From: Acidilobaceae archaeon
GTDB taxonomy: Archaea; Thermoproteota; Thermoprotei_A; Sulfolobales; Acidilobaceae
Direction of reading: 5' to 3'
Assembly (NCBI GenBank): GCA_028276165.1
Contig: JAPYWV010000004.1
Coordinates: 1 to 39,324, forward strand
DNA length: 39,324 nt
The notes under the pieces were generated by a model. That model was given only the letters and a program-made list of their open reading frames with translations. It ran no database searches and had not been told where the DNA came from. This document shows positions 9,775 through 18,552 of this stretch, in pieces; positions within the stretch are counted from its first letter, which is position 1; each line of letters begins with the position of its first letter. The position numbers and the translations under genes were made by a program.

Positions 9775-10329
9775 CTATGGTTCTCTAAGTCTCCCGTATA
9801 TCGATGTCATAGTCATTAGTAGTCCTGAGAGTATGGGGAGTAGTAGTGTTGATCCAGCGATGGCCGTGAGTAGCACGCTATACCCTACGATACTTAGCAT
9901 TCGCTCTCTAGATTTAATGGAGGCCAGATGGAAGGCTTTTAGGAGGCTATAAGCTCCCAGTAGTAGTAGAGTGTAGAAGGTTATGATAGTTATTAACTGT
10001 AGCATGCTTGCCAATGTTATAGCATTTACAAGTGCTGGTATCAAGGTAACCCCCAGCATGTAGGGGGTGTTAAAAACCTCTTCAAGCCCGCCTAGACGAG
10101 CTATAATAAAGCAGCTAACCATTAGTAAAGCTGATAGCTTAGCGTAAAACTGTATGAGAGGTTCATCGTAAACCCTGGAGAGCGTTCTAAGAAATACTAG
10201 GATTACAGTGAACCCCGTGATAGCCGAGAGGAGGCCGACGACAGCTAGGTTGCTGTAGATAAGTAGGGGGGATAGGAGTAGGAGTAGTCCACCGCTAAAA
10301 CCTTCCAGCTTGCTAATCCTAAGGCTCAC
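9775..10329 (-). CDS. DUF996-like archaeal membrane protein
   Basis: Multi-helix protein with 'SLRISKLEGFSGGLLLLLSPLLIYSNLAVVGLLSAITGFTVILVFLRTLS' resembling DUF996. Confidence 0.5.
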   Translation of the reverse strand: MSLRISKLEGFSGGLLLLLSPLLIYSNLAVVGLLSAITGFTVILVFLRTLSRVYDEPLIQFYAKLSALLMVSCFIIARLGGLEEVFNTPYMLGVTLIPALVNAITLASMLQLITIITFYTLLLLGAYSLLKAFHLASIKSRERMLSIVGYSVLLTAIAGSTLLLPILSGLLMTMTSIYGRLREP

Positions 10330-10400
10330 CTGTGAAACACCTTTTTAAATCCATGGGGGCATTATTCACTTAAAGCTTATATACCTTAACCCTACAATAT

Positions 10401-10420
10401 ATTTTATGATATAAAATACT
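10401..10420 (+). promoter_or_regulatory. TATA-like promoter element of the sufCB operon
   Basis: AT-rich 'attttatgatataaaatact' about 25 nt upstream of the ORF start at 10434; isolated AT-rich patch in a GC-richer region. Confidence 0.5.
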
Positions 10421-10433
10421 AATTTTAGCCTAA

Positions 10434-11201
10434 TTGTTTTCGGTTGGTATCAACTACTTGGGGGCCCTGGCTTTGAGTTTGCTAAGCTTAGAGGCTGTGA
10501 GTGTATGTGTAGATGATAGGATCATAGTTAGGGATGTTAGTTTAAGTATCAACCCCGGTGAGTTACACGTCATAATGGGACCTAATGGTGTTGGTAAGTC
10601 GACTCTCCTAGCTGCTATCATGGGCTTATCCCACGTGCGGGTTTGTGGTGGTAGGATTCTGTTTAACGGTGTTGATATAACTCATCTCCCTTCCTATGAG
10701 AGAGCTAAGCTCGGCATATCCCTAGCTCACCAGGTAACTCCAACGTTTAGAGGTGTTAGATTCCTAGAGGTTGCTAAGGCTATCTCCAGTAGGTTTAATA
10801 CTGACTGGAGGAGTCTAGCTTCCCCCTTGAGAGTTGAAGGCCTCTTGTCAAGGGATTTATTCCATGGTTTTAGTGGTGGTGAGAGGAGGAGGGCTGAACT
10901 CTACCTAGCATTACTTCAGAACCCTAAGCTACTCCTACTAGATGAGCCTGATAGCGGTGTTGATGTTGATACCCTGAGGGTTCTAGCGGGTCTTATAGAG
11001 GATGTTGTGTACAACCGGGGGGTTTCAGCTATCCTGGTAACACATTCTGGTGCTATCGTAGAGAAGATGTCCGGGGTTACAAGGGTTCACGTTATGGTCG
11101 ATGGATCCATAGTCTACAGTGGTGATCCATCTCACGTGATACCAGTCATACTAAGGTATGGTTATGTGAAGGGGCTGGAGGTGCTTAGGGGTGGTTGTTG
11201 A
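10434..11201 (+). CDS. sufC: SufC-type Fe-S cluster assembly ATPase
   Basis: 'IMGPNGVGKSTLLAAIMGL' Walker A, 'GFSGGERRRAELYLALLQNPKLLLLDEPDSGVDVDTL' typical SufC; true start may be a downstream TTG. Confidence 0.9.
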   Translation: MFSVGINYLGALALSLLSLEAVSVCVDDRIIVRDVSLSINPGELHVIMGPNGVGKSTLLAAIMGLSHVRVCGGRILFNGVDITHLPSYERAKLGISLAHQVTPTFRGVRFLEVAKAISSRFNTDWRSLASPLRVEGLLSRDLFHGFSGGERRRAELYLALLQNPKLLLLDEPDSGVDVDTLRVLAGLIEDVVYNRGVSAILVTHSGAIVEKMSGVTRVHVMVDGSIVYSGDPSHVIPVILRYGYVKGLEVLRGGC

Positions 11202-12408
11202 GAGGGGTGATGTTGAGAGAGCTCTGGATAAGCCGTCACCCTTCGGTCTCGACCTAGACGTGTTTAGATACATTGTGGAGGAGCCTTCGATCGAGGAGCT
11301 TAGGGTTTTAGAGTTAGAGGAGCCTGTTAGAAGGGCTAGTGAGAAGCTTGGCTTCGATGGTGTTAGGCCTAGCTATGTTCAAGTTGACCAGACCGCTCTC
11401 TACAGGTTATTGGATAGAAGACTTAGAGAGCAGGGTGTCATAGTAACCCCCCTTAGGGTTGCTCTCGAGAAGATGGATCTTGCAAGGAGGATCTCGTGGA
11501 GGCTCGTAGACCCTAGGAGTGATAAGTACACAGCATTAGCCTACCTCAGGGGAGGGGAGCTCGGCTACTTCGTCTACGTGCCCCCCAATGTTAGAGTTCT
11601 AACACCCATATACACATGTCTAATCCTTAGGTTTGAGAGGAGGGCTCAGATAGCACACAACATAGTATACGTCGACGAGGGTTCCGAAGCCCACGTGGTA
11701 ACAGGGTGTGCTGTACCACATGGTGTAAGAGAGGGGCTCCACATCGGTATAAGTGAGTTCTACGTAGCAAGGGGGGCTAAGCTAACGTTCTCCATGATAC
11801 ACGCCTGGTCACCAGGCGTCCATGTTAGACCTAGGACGGCAGTGTACGTAGAGGATGGGGGTGAGTATGTTAGCTACTACATGACGTATAATCCGATAGG
11901 ATCTCTACAGACGTACCCTCAGGTTAGGCTAGGGGAGGGGGCTAAGGCCTACTCAGCCTCGGTAGTCGTAGGCCTCGGGTCGGGTGATTACGATGTAGGG
12001 ACTAGGATAGTACTTGAAGGTCGTGGATCGACGGCCGAAATAGTATCTAGGACCATGGGGTTACACGAGTCCAGGGTTAAGGCGAGAGCCGAGATTATCG
12101 GTAGGGCTCCCGAGGCTAGAGGTCACATAGAATGCCTGGGGCTCCTCGTATCGGATAAAGCTAGCATAGCAGCGTACCCCCACATAGTATCCGAGAACCC
12201 GGGATCCACTCTAAGCCATGAAGCAGCCATAGGTAAGATATCGAGGGAGGAGCTAGAGTACCTTATGAGTAGGGGGTTTACAGAGGATGAAGCTAAATCG
12301 ATAATAGTAAGGGGGTTTATGAGGGTAGATGCTCCAGGTCTACCGGAGGTTGTCAGAAGACATGTTGATAGCATAGTTAGTACGATCTCGAAGCTAGCCA
12401 TAGGCTGA
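11191..12408 (+). CDS. sufB: SufB/SufD-family Fe-S scaffold protein
   Basis: SufBD core (beta-helix, 'VYVDEGSEAHVVTGC', 'GRAPEARGHIECLGLLVSDKASIAAYPHIVSENPGSTLSHEAAIGKISREELEYLMSRGFTEDEAKSIIVRGF'). Confidence 0.92.
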   Translation: MVVERGDVERALDKPSPFGLDLDVFRYIVEEPSIEELRVLELEEPVRRASEKLGFDGVRPSYVQVDQTALYRLLDRRLREQGVIVTPLRVALEKMDLARRISWRLVDPRSDKYTALAYLRGGELGYFVYVPPNVRVLTPIYTCLILRFERRAQIAHNIVYVDEGSEAHVVTGCAVPHGVREGLHIGISEFYVARGAKLTFSMIHAWSPGVHVRPRTAVYVEDGGEYVSYYMTYNPIGSLQTYPQVRLGEGAKAYSASVVVGLGSGDYDVGTRIVLEGRGSTAEIVSRTMGLHESRVKARAEIIGRAPEARGHIECLGLLVSDKASIAAYPHIVSENPGSTLSHEAAIGKISREELEYLMSRGFTEDEAKSIIVRGFMRVDAPGLPEVVRRHVDSIVSTISKLAIG

Positions 12409-12635
12409 GGGGCTGTCATGGAATACTATGATCGACCACCTGCCTCCCAACGACACGAGCTCGGGCAGGCCATGGGAGCTCGTCAACCCCTCTCACCAGG
12501 GGCTTCCTTCTACTCCCACCACACACTCAAGCCTCACAGCCTTCGATCTCGGGGGAGCAGGTTTCCCCATAGTGAACCCTGGGGACGACATTCCTTTTAA
12601 ACGAATGCTACAACTCTGATTGATGGTGGCTTGAG

Positions 12636-13289
12636 TTGTCTGAGGAGATTAGGAGGATTATGGCGGCCATAGAGAAGGCTATTATACTCGAGGTTAGCGA
12701 GCTTACAAGGGCTCCCCCGAACGTGGTCTGGGTTACAGAGGTTTCAAGGTGTATAAGGCAGTCCTTCTACTCAAGGATATTCATTAGATCTCCTGACTTC
12801 GGTGCAGCTTACACGATATTAAGGGGGAGGCTTCTACATGAGGTTATTCTAAAGAACATGCCTATTGGTGTGACTGAGGTTGAGGAGGGTACGAGGAGTA
12901 TCACTGTTGAGGGAGCTGGGGGTAGGGTTGAGATTAGGGGTAGGGCTGACATGGTTATAGGTGACTATGTGGTCGACTTGAAGACTAGTGAGAGGGCTCC
13001 CGAAAGGCTCCCCGAGGAGTATAGGGATCAGGTTCAACTCTACATGGAGCTCTACGGTAAGAGTAAGGGTTTGGTTGTGTACATAACCAGGGATGGTTTA
13101 AAGTACTTCTACGAGGAGAGGGATGAGGGGAGGATATCGAAGCTTAAGGAGAAGGCTTTGAAGCTGAGTAGAGCCCTAAGGGAGAATAGGCTACCTGAAG
13201 CCGAGGTGGGGGTCTGGTGTAGGTGGTGTGTGTGGTCCACACAGGAGCTATGCCCTGAGGGTTATAGTTACAAGAGTGTTGGTAGGTGA
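12636..13289 (+). CDS. Cas4-like RecB/PD-(D/E)XK nuclease with four-Cys Fe-S signature
   Basis: 'VTEVSRCIRQSFYSR', 'GRADMVIGDYVVDLKTSE', 'YRDQVQLYMELYG', 'CRWCVWSTQELC'. Confidence 0.85.
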   Translation: MSEEIRRIMAAIEKAIILEVSELTRAPPNVVWVTEVSRCIRQSFYSRIFIRSPDFGAAYTILRGRLLHEVILKNMPIGVTEVEEGTRSITVEGAGGRVEIRGRADMVIGDYVVDLKTSERAPERLPEEYRDQVQLYMELYGKSKGLVVYITRDGLKYFYEERDEGRISKLKEKALKLSRALRENRLPEAEVGVWCRWCVWSTQELCPEGYSYKSVGR

Positions 13290-13299
13290 AGTGGCTCTC

Positions 13300-14229
13300 T
13301 CAACCCTGGGGGAGTCCTCCAACTCTAGGCTCCTCGCCTAGACTCGCATAAGCCCATGGCATGGCCTCGGTGTTATATGATGCCTCAACCTCCCCCCTAT
13401 GGCTTAAAGCTATCAACCCCAGGGTTCCAGGACCCCATCTCCTGGTATGCTCTTCTACAACCCGCTCCACAGCCACCCTTAGAACCCCTATGGCCTCGTA
13501 GAACTGTGCTACCCTAAGGGAGCTCATTGACATTATTATGGTCTCCCCGATACCTGTAGCTGATACTGCAACCCTATCGTTAGCGTAGAAGCCTGCACCC
13601 GGGATACAGCTATCCCCAACCCTACCTGGGAGTTTTAGGGCAACACCTCCCGTGCTTGAACCAGCTGCAAGACACCCCCTAGAGTCTACTACCACAGCCC
13701 CGACGGTATCATAGCCTAGAGCTCTCGCAGCCTCAACCCTCTTCGCAATCCAAGCAGACTCTGGAACCCTGGACTTTAGGCTCCTCCACCTCTCAAGAGC
13801 TCTGGGATGAGGGCCCGGGTGCCTCTCCAAGCCAAGCCTTGAAGCTAGCTCGTCAGCCTTAACACCAGCCATTATGATATGGGGGGTTCTCTCCATAACA
13901 ATCCTAGCAAGCCTTATAGGGTTCCTAGGGTAGGTTACAGCAGCTACAGCCCCAGCTCTACCACTACTATCCATTAAACCAGCATCCATCGATACCCCCC
14001 CGCTGTAGTCGAGAACACTACCAACACCAGCGTTAAACAAACCCGAGTCCTCCAGAAAGGCTATAACCTCGACAACCATATCGATACAATCACCACTCCT
14101 GGCAACATCCAACCCCACGGAAACAGCGTCCCTTAAAACCCTCGCCACTACCCCAATATCAACATCCAGCCCCCTCCAGGCACCAGCCCCACCATGAACA
14201 ACAACCATAGGCCTAGCCAACCACACCAC
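13300..14229 (-). CDS. isoaspartyl peptidase / plant-type L-asparaginase (Ntn hydrolase)
   Basis: 'VVVHGGAGAW', 'LFNAGVGSVLDYSGGVSMDAGLMDSSGRAGAVAAV', 'YDTVGAVVVDSRGCLAAGSSTGG' (autocleavage Thr). Confidence 0.92.
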   Translation of the reverse strand: MVWLARPMVVVHGGAGAWRGLDVDIGVVARVLRDAVSVGLDVARSGDCIDMVVEVIAFLEDSGLFNAGVGSVLDYSGGVSMDAGLMDSSGRAGAVAAVTYPRNPIRLARIVMERTPHIIMAGVKADELASRLGLERHPGPHPRALERWRSLKSRVPESAWIAKRVEAARALGYDTVGAVVVDSRGCLAAGSSTGGVALKLPGRVGDSCIPGAGFYANDRVAVSATGIGETIIMSMSSLRVAQFYEAIGVLRVAVERVVEEHTRRWGPGTLGLIALSHRGEVEASYNTEAMPWAYASLGEEPRVGGLPQG

Positions 14230-14303
14230 CCAGCTCCCAGGTAGGCTCCTAGGATTAACATGTATTAAAGGCTTAACCCTAGGGCCTCATCGGGCATCTG
14301 ATA

Positions 14304-14437
14304 AGATCATGAGGGGTTACCTAGAGCAATAGTAGGATCCCGATTTATCGAACCCCCGAGCTCCTGATCTACGATATGCTAGAGACCTTAAACCCTACCT
14401 ACACCATTGCTCTAAGTAACCCCCGATGTCTCGATCT
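14304..14437. repeat. imperfect inverted repeat, core arms 14313-14330 and 14406-14423 (17/18 match), about 75-nt spacer
   Basis: ggggttacctagagcaat versus reverse complement of attgctctaagtaacccc; partial similarity continues on both sides ('aagatc', 'gtagg'). Confidence 0.65.
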
Positions 14438-14596
14438 TTGAGTTTGATTTGCTGTAGCTGGGGGCCTCCATGATGAGGGGTTTGGGTGGTGTTAGGGGTT
14501 ATCTGGTGCACGCCTAGTACGGTAGATGGGGGTGCTAGCCGGTAGACCCTAACCCCCTCTTAGGGTGTTATGGGTTAGAGTTTCCCTTAGGGTGTA

Positions 14597-15076
14597 GTGC
14601 TCATGGCTCTCCCGGGGAGACTTGCCGTTAGCCATGTTGTAGGGGTTACTGCTAGGCCTCAGCCAGCGGGGGTTGATATAAGTGTTTGTGAGATCTACAG
14701 GTTTAAATCAGCTGGTTTCATGGGGGTTGAGGGTAGGCTTCTGCCTGATGTGGAGCCTGTTGCTAGTGATGGTGGGTTCTGGTACCTGGAGCCGGGAGCC
14801 TACAAGGTTAGGTACTGTGAGGTGGTAGAGGTGCCTCTAGACGTGGTGGTACTATGCTTCCCCAGGAGTAGCCTGTTGAGGATGGGTGTAGATCTAAGGT
14901 GTACTGTCTGGGATCCAGGTTATAAGGGTAGAGGGGAGGGGTTGCTCGTAGTCCACAACCCACATGGGGTTAGGATAGAGGAGAAGGCTAGGGTAGCTCA
15001 GTTGGTGTTCATAAAGCTTGTTGAAAGACCGGATGAGGGCTACAGTGGTGTATACCAGGGTGAGGGCTTAGGTTAG
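14597..15076 (+). CDS. dUTPase/dCTP deaminase-family protein
   Basis: 'RSSLLRMGVDLRCTVWDPGYKGRGEGLLVVHNPHGVRIEEKARVAQLVFIKL' matches dUTPase/DCD motifs. Confidence 0.85.
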   Translation: MLMALPGRLAVSHVVGVTARPQPAGVDISVCEIYRFKSAGFMGVEGRLLPDVEPVASDGGFWYLEPGAYKVRYCEVVEVPLDVVVLCFPRSSLLRMGVDLRCTVWDPGYKGRGEGLLVVHNPHGVRIEEKARVAQLVFIKLVERPDEGYSGVYQGEGLG

Positions 15077-15237
15077 ATGTGGGGGTTTAGCAACCGGCAT
15101 AGCGGGTATCTTAGAAGAGGGTGGTTACGGCGTGTAAGGGTTCTTGTGGCTCATATTCGCTGGGCCTCGTCATATTTCAGCGTCGACGGTTCCAATCATC
15201 GCCGTACTACTCATTTGTAACGCTAGGGTTTTAAGGG

Positions 15238-15531
15238 TTACCTTACCTCTACCCTGGGCTCCTCCACTAGCTTCACTCCAGCTACTACCTGGTCTATGCT
15301 GTGTATAACGCATCCTAGGAGCTCTAGCTTCTCCTCAAGCTTCTTGAAGTCTATGTCCTTCCCTTCAACTGTAACACTTAAGGTCATGGTATCAACGTCT
15401 ATCTCCTTAACCGTTATGTTGACCCCCTCGACTCCGTCGAGGGACGCTAGCTCCACACTAACATCGACTATGCTAGGCCCCTTAACTGGTTTCACGACAT
15501 CCAATACTAGCCTTCTGATCGAGGCCTTCAA
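15238..15531 (-). CDS. DUF211 family protein
   Basis: 'RRLVLDVVKPVKGPSIVDVSVELASLDGVEGVNITVKEIDVDTMTLSVTVEG' typical of archaeal DUF211. Confidence 0.88.
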   Translation of the reverse strand: MKASIRRLVLDVVKPVKGPSIVDVSVELASLDGVEGVNITVKEIDVDTMTLSVTVEGKDIDFKKLEEKLELLGCVIHSIDQVVAGVKLVEEPRVEVR

Positions 15532-15589
15532 CTAGACCTCTCCACCCCCAATCCTAGGTAATACCGGGTTGGTTTTAAAACTAACATTA

Positions 15590-16021
15590 TTAACCCCGGC
15601 CCCTCTCCCTCGCACCAACGGATTTCAGGAGCTCCCTTAGCTGGCTTGGGATCTCTATACTCTTCATCACACTAGGGTCGACTATGGCGACCACTATTTC
15701 GCAATCAGCGGCTTTAACAGCTCTACTCTCGTTGAATACCTCGAACCTGTACTTGAGACTCCTATTACCAATCTCTATATCCACTATGTCGACTCTGAAA
15801 TCATCGTGAGGGTATATTGGGTGGTGGTAGTCGCATGAAGCCTTAACCCTGGGGACTATGACTCCATAGCGGTTGAGGATGCCTGGGAAGCCTCCCAGGA
15901 GTTTCCTGAAGAACTCCTCCTCAGCCCTCTCACAGTACCTAAAGTAGTTTGAGAAGTGCACGATGCCAGCAGCATCGGTTTCACTCCAGTACGCTGTAGA
16001 CCTGTAACTGTAGATGGCCAT
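15590..16021 (-). CDS. 4HBT-type acyl-CoA thioesterase
   Basis: 'YWSETDAAGIVHFSNYFRYCERAEEEFFR' hotdog-fold motif. Confidence 0.9.
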   Translation of the reverse strand: MAIYSYRSTAYWSETDAAGIVHFSNYFRYCERAEEEFFRKLLGGFPGILNRYGVIVPRVKASCDYHHPIYPHDDFRVDIVDIEIGNRSLKYRFEVFNESRAVKAADCEIVVAIVDPSVMKSIEIPSQLRELLKSVGARERGRG

Positions 16022-16072
16022 CGGGTACCACCACCTAGTGTTCCCCCCACCAAGCCAGTTTAACCTTAACGT

Positions 16073-17572
16073 TTAGTACTCGCCCAGATCCCTTTCATAC
16101 CTTCTAGCCAGCTCCTCCCCCCATCCACCGATATCTTCTAGCCTTCCTAGGAAGAATCTCAGAACAGGTGGCTCGTAAACCCACTTTAACCCCTTCACGG
16201 CATCCCTGTTCTCGTAGAGCCATAGTATCCTATCCACCAGGTACTCTGCGTGGGATCTAGTGTAGGTCCTTCTCGGGAACGCTATCCTGACAAGCTCTAG
16301 GTCTGCGTAAACCTCCCTCCCATCCCTAGCTCTATCCATGGACATGGTGCCCCTCTCCATAGCTCTAACACCTGATGCTAGGTAGAGGGCTCCCGTTAGT
16401 GATGCTGCGGGGTACAGGTTCCTAGGTAGGTGTTCTAGGAATCTAGCTGCGTCCAAGTGAACCCCCAGCCCTCCAGGTGGTCTAACGACAGGAACCCTCC
16501 TCTTGTCGAGCTCCTCTACAACATACCTTATGAGCTCTAACTCTGATCCAACCAGGCTCTCGTCAACCATCTCCTTTAAACCTACAGCCATGGCCGCTAG
16601 CTCCTTAACAGACATACCGCCGTATGATGGGAACCCCTCGTAGACTGGGAGTAGTACCACCAACTTCTCATAGTACTCCCTCTTATTGGTTGCAATTAAA
16701 CCCCCTCTAACTGCTGGGGCTTTCCGAGCACTCATGTAGATTATGTCAGCGTATCCAGCCATCTCCCTCACTATCTCAGCCAGGCTCTTGGACGCGTACC
16801 CGGGCTCCCTCTCCTTTATGAAGTAGGCGTTCCAATCAATCATACTAGCGTCCAGCACAAGGGGTACATTGAATTTATCGCAGAGCTCCCTCACGAGACG
16901 TATATTCTTCATGGATACAGGTTGCCCTCCGAGTAGGTTGGCTACAGCCTCTAACCTAACGTAGGCAACCCTACCCCTCATACTCGATATAAGTTCCTCG
17001 AGCCTACTAACATCCATGTCACCCTTGAATGGGTAATCGCTGGTAGTATCGAGAGCTTGTGGCACCGGGATCTCTATCATCTCACCACCAGCAAGCTCGA
17101 CGTGAGCCTTAGATGTTGTGAAGTGATAGTTCGTTATAACAACCATCCCAGGTCTCACGAAGACCTTGGCTAGGAGGTGCTCGGCAGCCCTCCCCTGGTG
17201 GACGGGGAGCACATAGTCCATTCCGAAGACCTCCCTCACAGCGTCAACGAGCTCGTAGTAAGACCTTCCTCCAGCGTAGGCATCCTGAGCTGTTATCATA
17301 GCAGCTAACTGCCTATCACTCATAGCGTTAACACCACTATCAGTAAGCATATCGAGGAAGACATCGTCAGCTCTAAGGAGGAATGTGTTCCAACCAGCAC
17401 CCCTAATAGCCTTAAGCCTAGCCCAGATACTTGGTAACGCTAGTCTCTCCACAACTCTAATCCTAAAGCCGTCAACCTTCAAGACACCTCCTCTAGAGGA
17501 TCTAACAACTATCACAGCCCACACCCCCACACACGGGAAATGCTGGAGGAGAAAGGCTCTTATATACCCCAC
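16073..17572 (-). CDS. tnaA: tryptophanase / beta-eliminating lyase family PLP enzyme
   Basis: 'TDSGVNAMSDRQLAAMITAQDAYAG', 'LPVHQGRAAEHLL', 'YMSARKAPAVRGG' (PLP Lys), 'EGFPSYGGMS', 'RIAFPRRTYTRSHAEYL', 'YEPPVLRFFLGRL'; true start probably near 17482. Confidence 0.88.
   Translation of the reverse strand: MGYIRAFLLQHFPCVGVWAVIVVRSSRGGVLKVDGFRIRVVERLALPSIWARLKAIRGAGWNTFLLRADDVFLDMLTDSGVNAMSDRQLAAMITAQDAYAGGRSYYELVDAVREVFGMDYVLPVHQGRAAEHLLAKVFVRPGMVVITNYHFTTSKAHVELAGGEMIEIPVPQALDTTSDYPFKGDMDVSRLEELISSMRGRVAYVRLEAVANLLGGQPVSMKNIRLVRELCDKFNVPLVLDASMIDWNAYFIKEREPGYASKSLAEIVREMAGYADIIYMSARKAPAVRGGLIATNKREYYEKLVVLLPVYEGFPSYGGMSVKELAAMAVGLKEMVDESLVGSELELIRYVVEELDKRRVPVVRPPGGLGVHLDAARFLEHLPRNLYPAASLTGALYLASGVRAMERGTMSMDRARDGREVYADLELVRIAFPRRTYTRSHAEYLVDRILWLYENRDAVKGLKWVYEPPVLRFFLGRLEDIGGWGEELARRYERDLGEY
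17559..17568 (-). promoter_or_regulatory. TATA box of the tryptophanase-like gene
   Basis: Minus strand reads ggtatataag, lying inside the ORF-caller 5' extension of the gene. Confidence 0.5.
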
Positions 17573-17638
17573 GCATGGTTACACATGCTAGCCCTAAAGC
17601 CTATGTGAGGCTACAGGGAGGGCATCCCATGTAACCCC

Positions 17639-18547
17639 TTAGATTTTCGTAAACCTCCTCTTTAAGCATAGCTCAGCCTCTCTTATAGGGTCTCGCGTAT
17701 TCAAACCCCTTACGTAAAACCACTCATTGGACTCGAACATCTCCACGTTCTCACCACCTATTATCGTGAGGAAGGAGCTCACCACCCTTTTACCCCTCTC
17801 GTCTAACTCTAGCTTCACCACCCTCCCCCTACTTTGCTCTCTACAGTTAGCGATATAGCCTTCCAGGACTAAACAGTCATTCACATAGTAGAAGCCTGTT
17901 TTAAACCTAGTGGTTCCAATGATCACATCCCTATCCTCTACCTTAATGCACCCCGTAATCCTCGATTGTCTACCTCTAAACCACGTCTCGACCAGGATAT
18001 CCGGTAGAACGTTGATATCAAGTTGGAGTCTTAGCGAGTAGCTTGGTATGGCTGCATCCCCTGCTACCACCTCTAGAACATGGGATCTACCTATCCTACG
18101 GCCCTTGACGCATAGTAGTGGGAGCTCCTCCAGCACATCGTTTAACCTCGTGGACACGAGAGGGTCTATGCATGGGGCCGCCACACTCCTCCTAAGCTCC
18201 TCCAGGCTCCTAGCTAGCGGTAGCATGCTGTTAAATGTTAGCTCAAGCCCTTTAACCAGGAAGTCTACAAGCTGCCTCTCCTCCCCCACCAAGCCCCCAG
18301 CTGGTATTATGCTTTGAAGCCAAACACTACCCACCAGCATGGCGACAGTGCATCCACTCTTAGACTCTCTCAACTGGTTAACCATTATACTGTGTAGAAG
18401 CCTTCTCACAAGCTCATCTACGCTAACGTACTCCGTAGAGCATACATCAACACCGAAAACAGTTGATATGAGTGACGCCTCCTCCCTTGTAAGCTCAACC
18501 TTCAGCCTCCAGTACCCGTTAACCTTAGAAGCCTCTATCAGCCTCAA
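17639..18547 (-). CDS. hypothetical protein (302 aa), third gene of the ParA cassette
   Basis: Co-directional, 5 nt downstream of the RHH-like gene; no family recognised. Confidence 0.6.
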   Translation of the reverse strand: MRLIEASKVNGYWRLKVELTREEASLISTVFGVDVCSTEYVSVDELVRRLLHSIMVNQLRESKSGCTVAMLVGSVWLQSIIPAGGLVGEERQLVDFLVKGLELTFNSMLPLARSLEELRRSVAAPCIDPLVSTRLNDVLEELPLLCVKGRRIGRSHVLEVVAGDAAIPSYSLRLQLDINVLPDILVETWFRGRQSRITGCIKVEDRDVIIGTTRFKTGFYYVNDCLVLEGYIANCREQSRGRVVKLELDERGKRVVSSFLTIIGGENVEMFESNEWFYVRGLNTRDPIREAELCLKRRFTKI

Positions 18548-18552
18548 CCCCC

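Noticed and set aside
12418-12619. Two overlapping ORFs (12418..12600 and 12428..12619) as real proteins
   Set aside because: Low-complexity Pro/Ser/His-rich translations in competing frames over a hairpin-rich GC-rich gap; more likely non-coding
14461-14520. C/D box sRNA starting at 'catgatgagg'
   Set aside because: A C-box-like ATGATGA is present, but I found no correctly spaced D box (CTGA) or internal C'/D' pair
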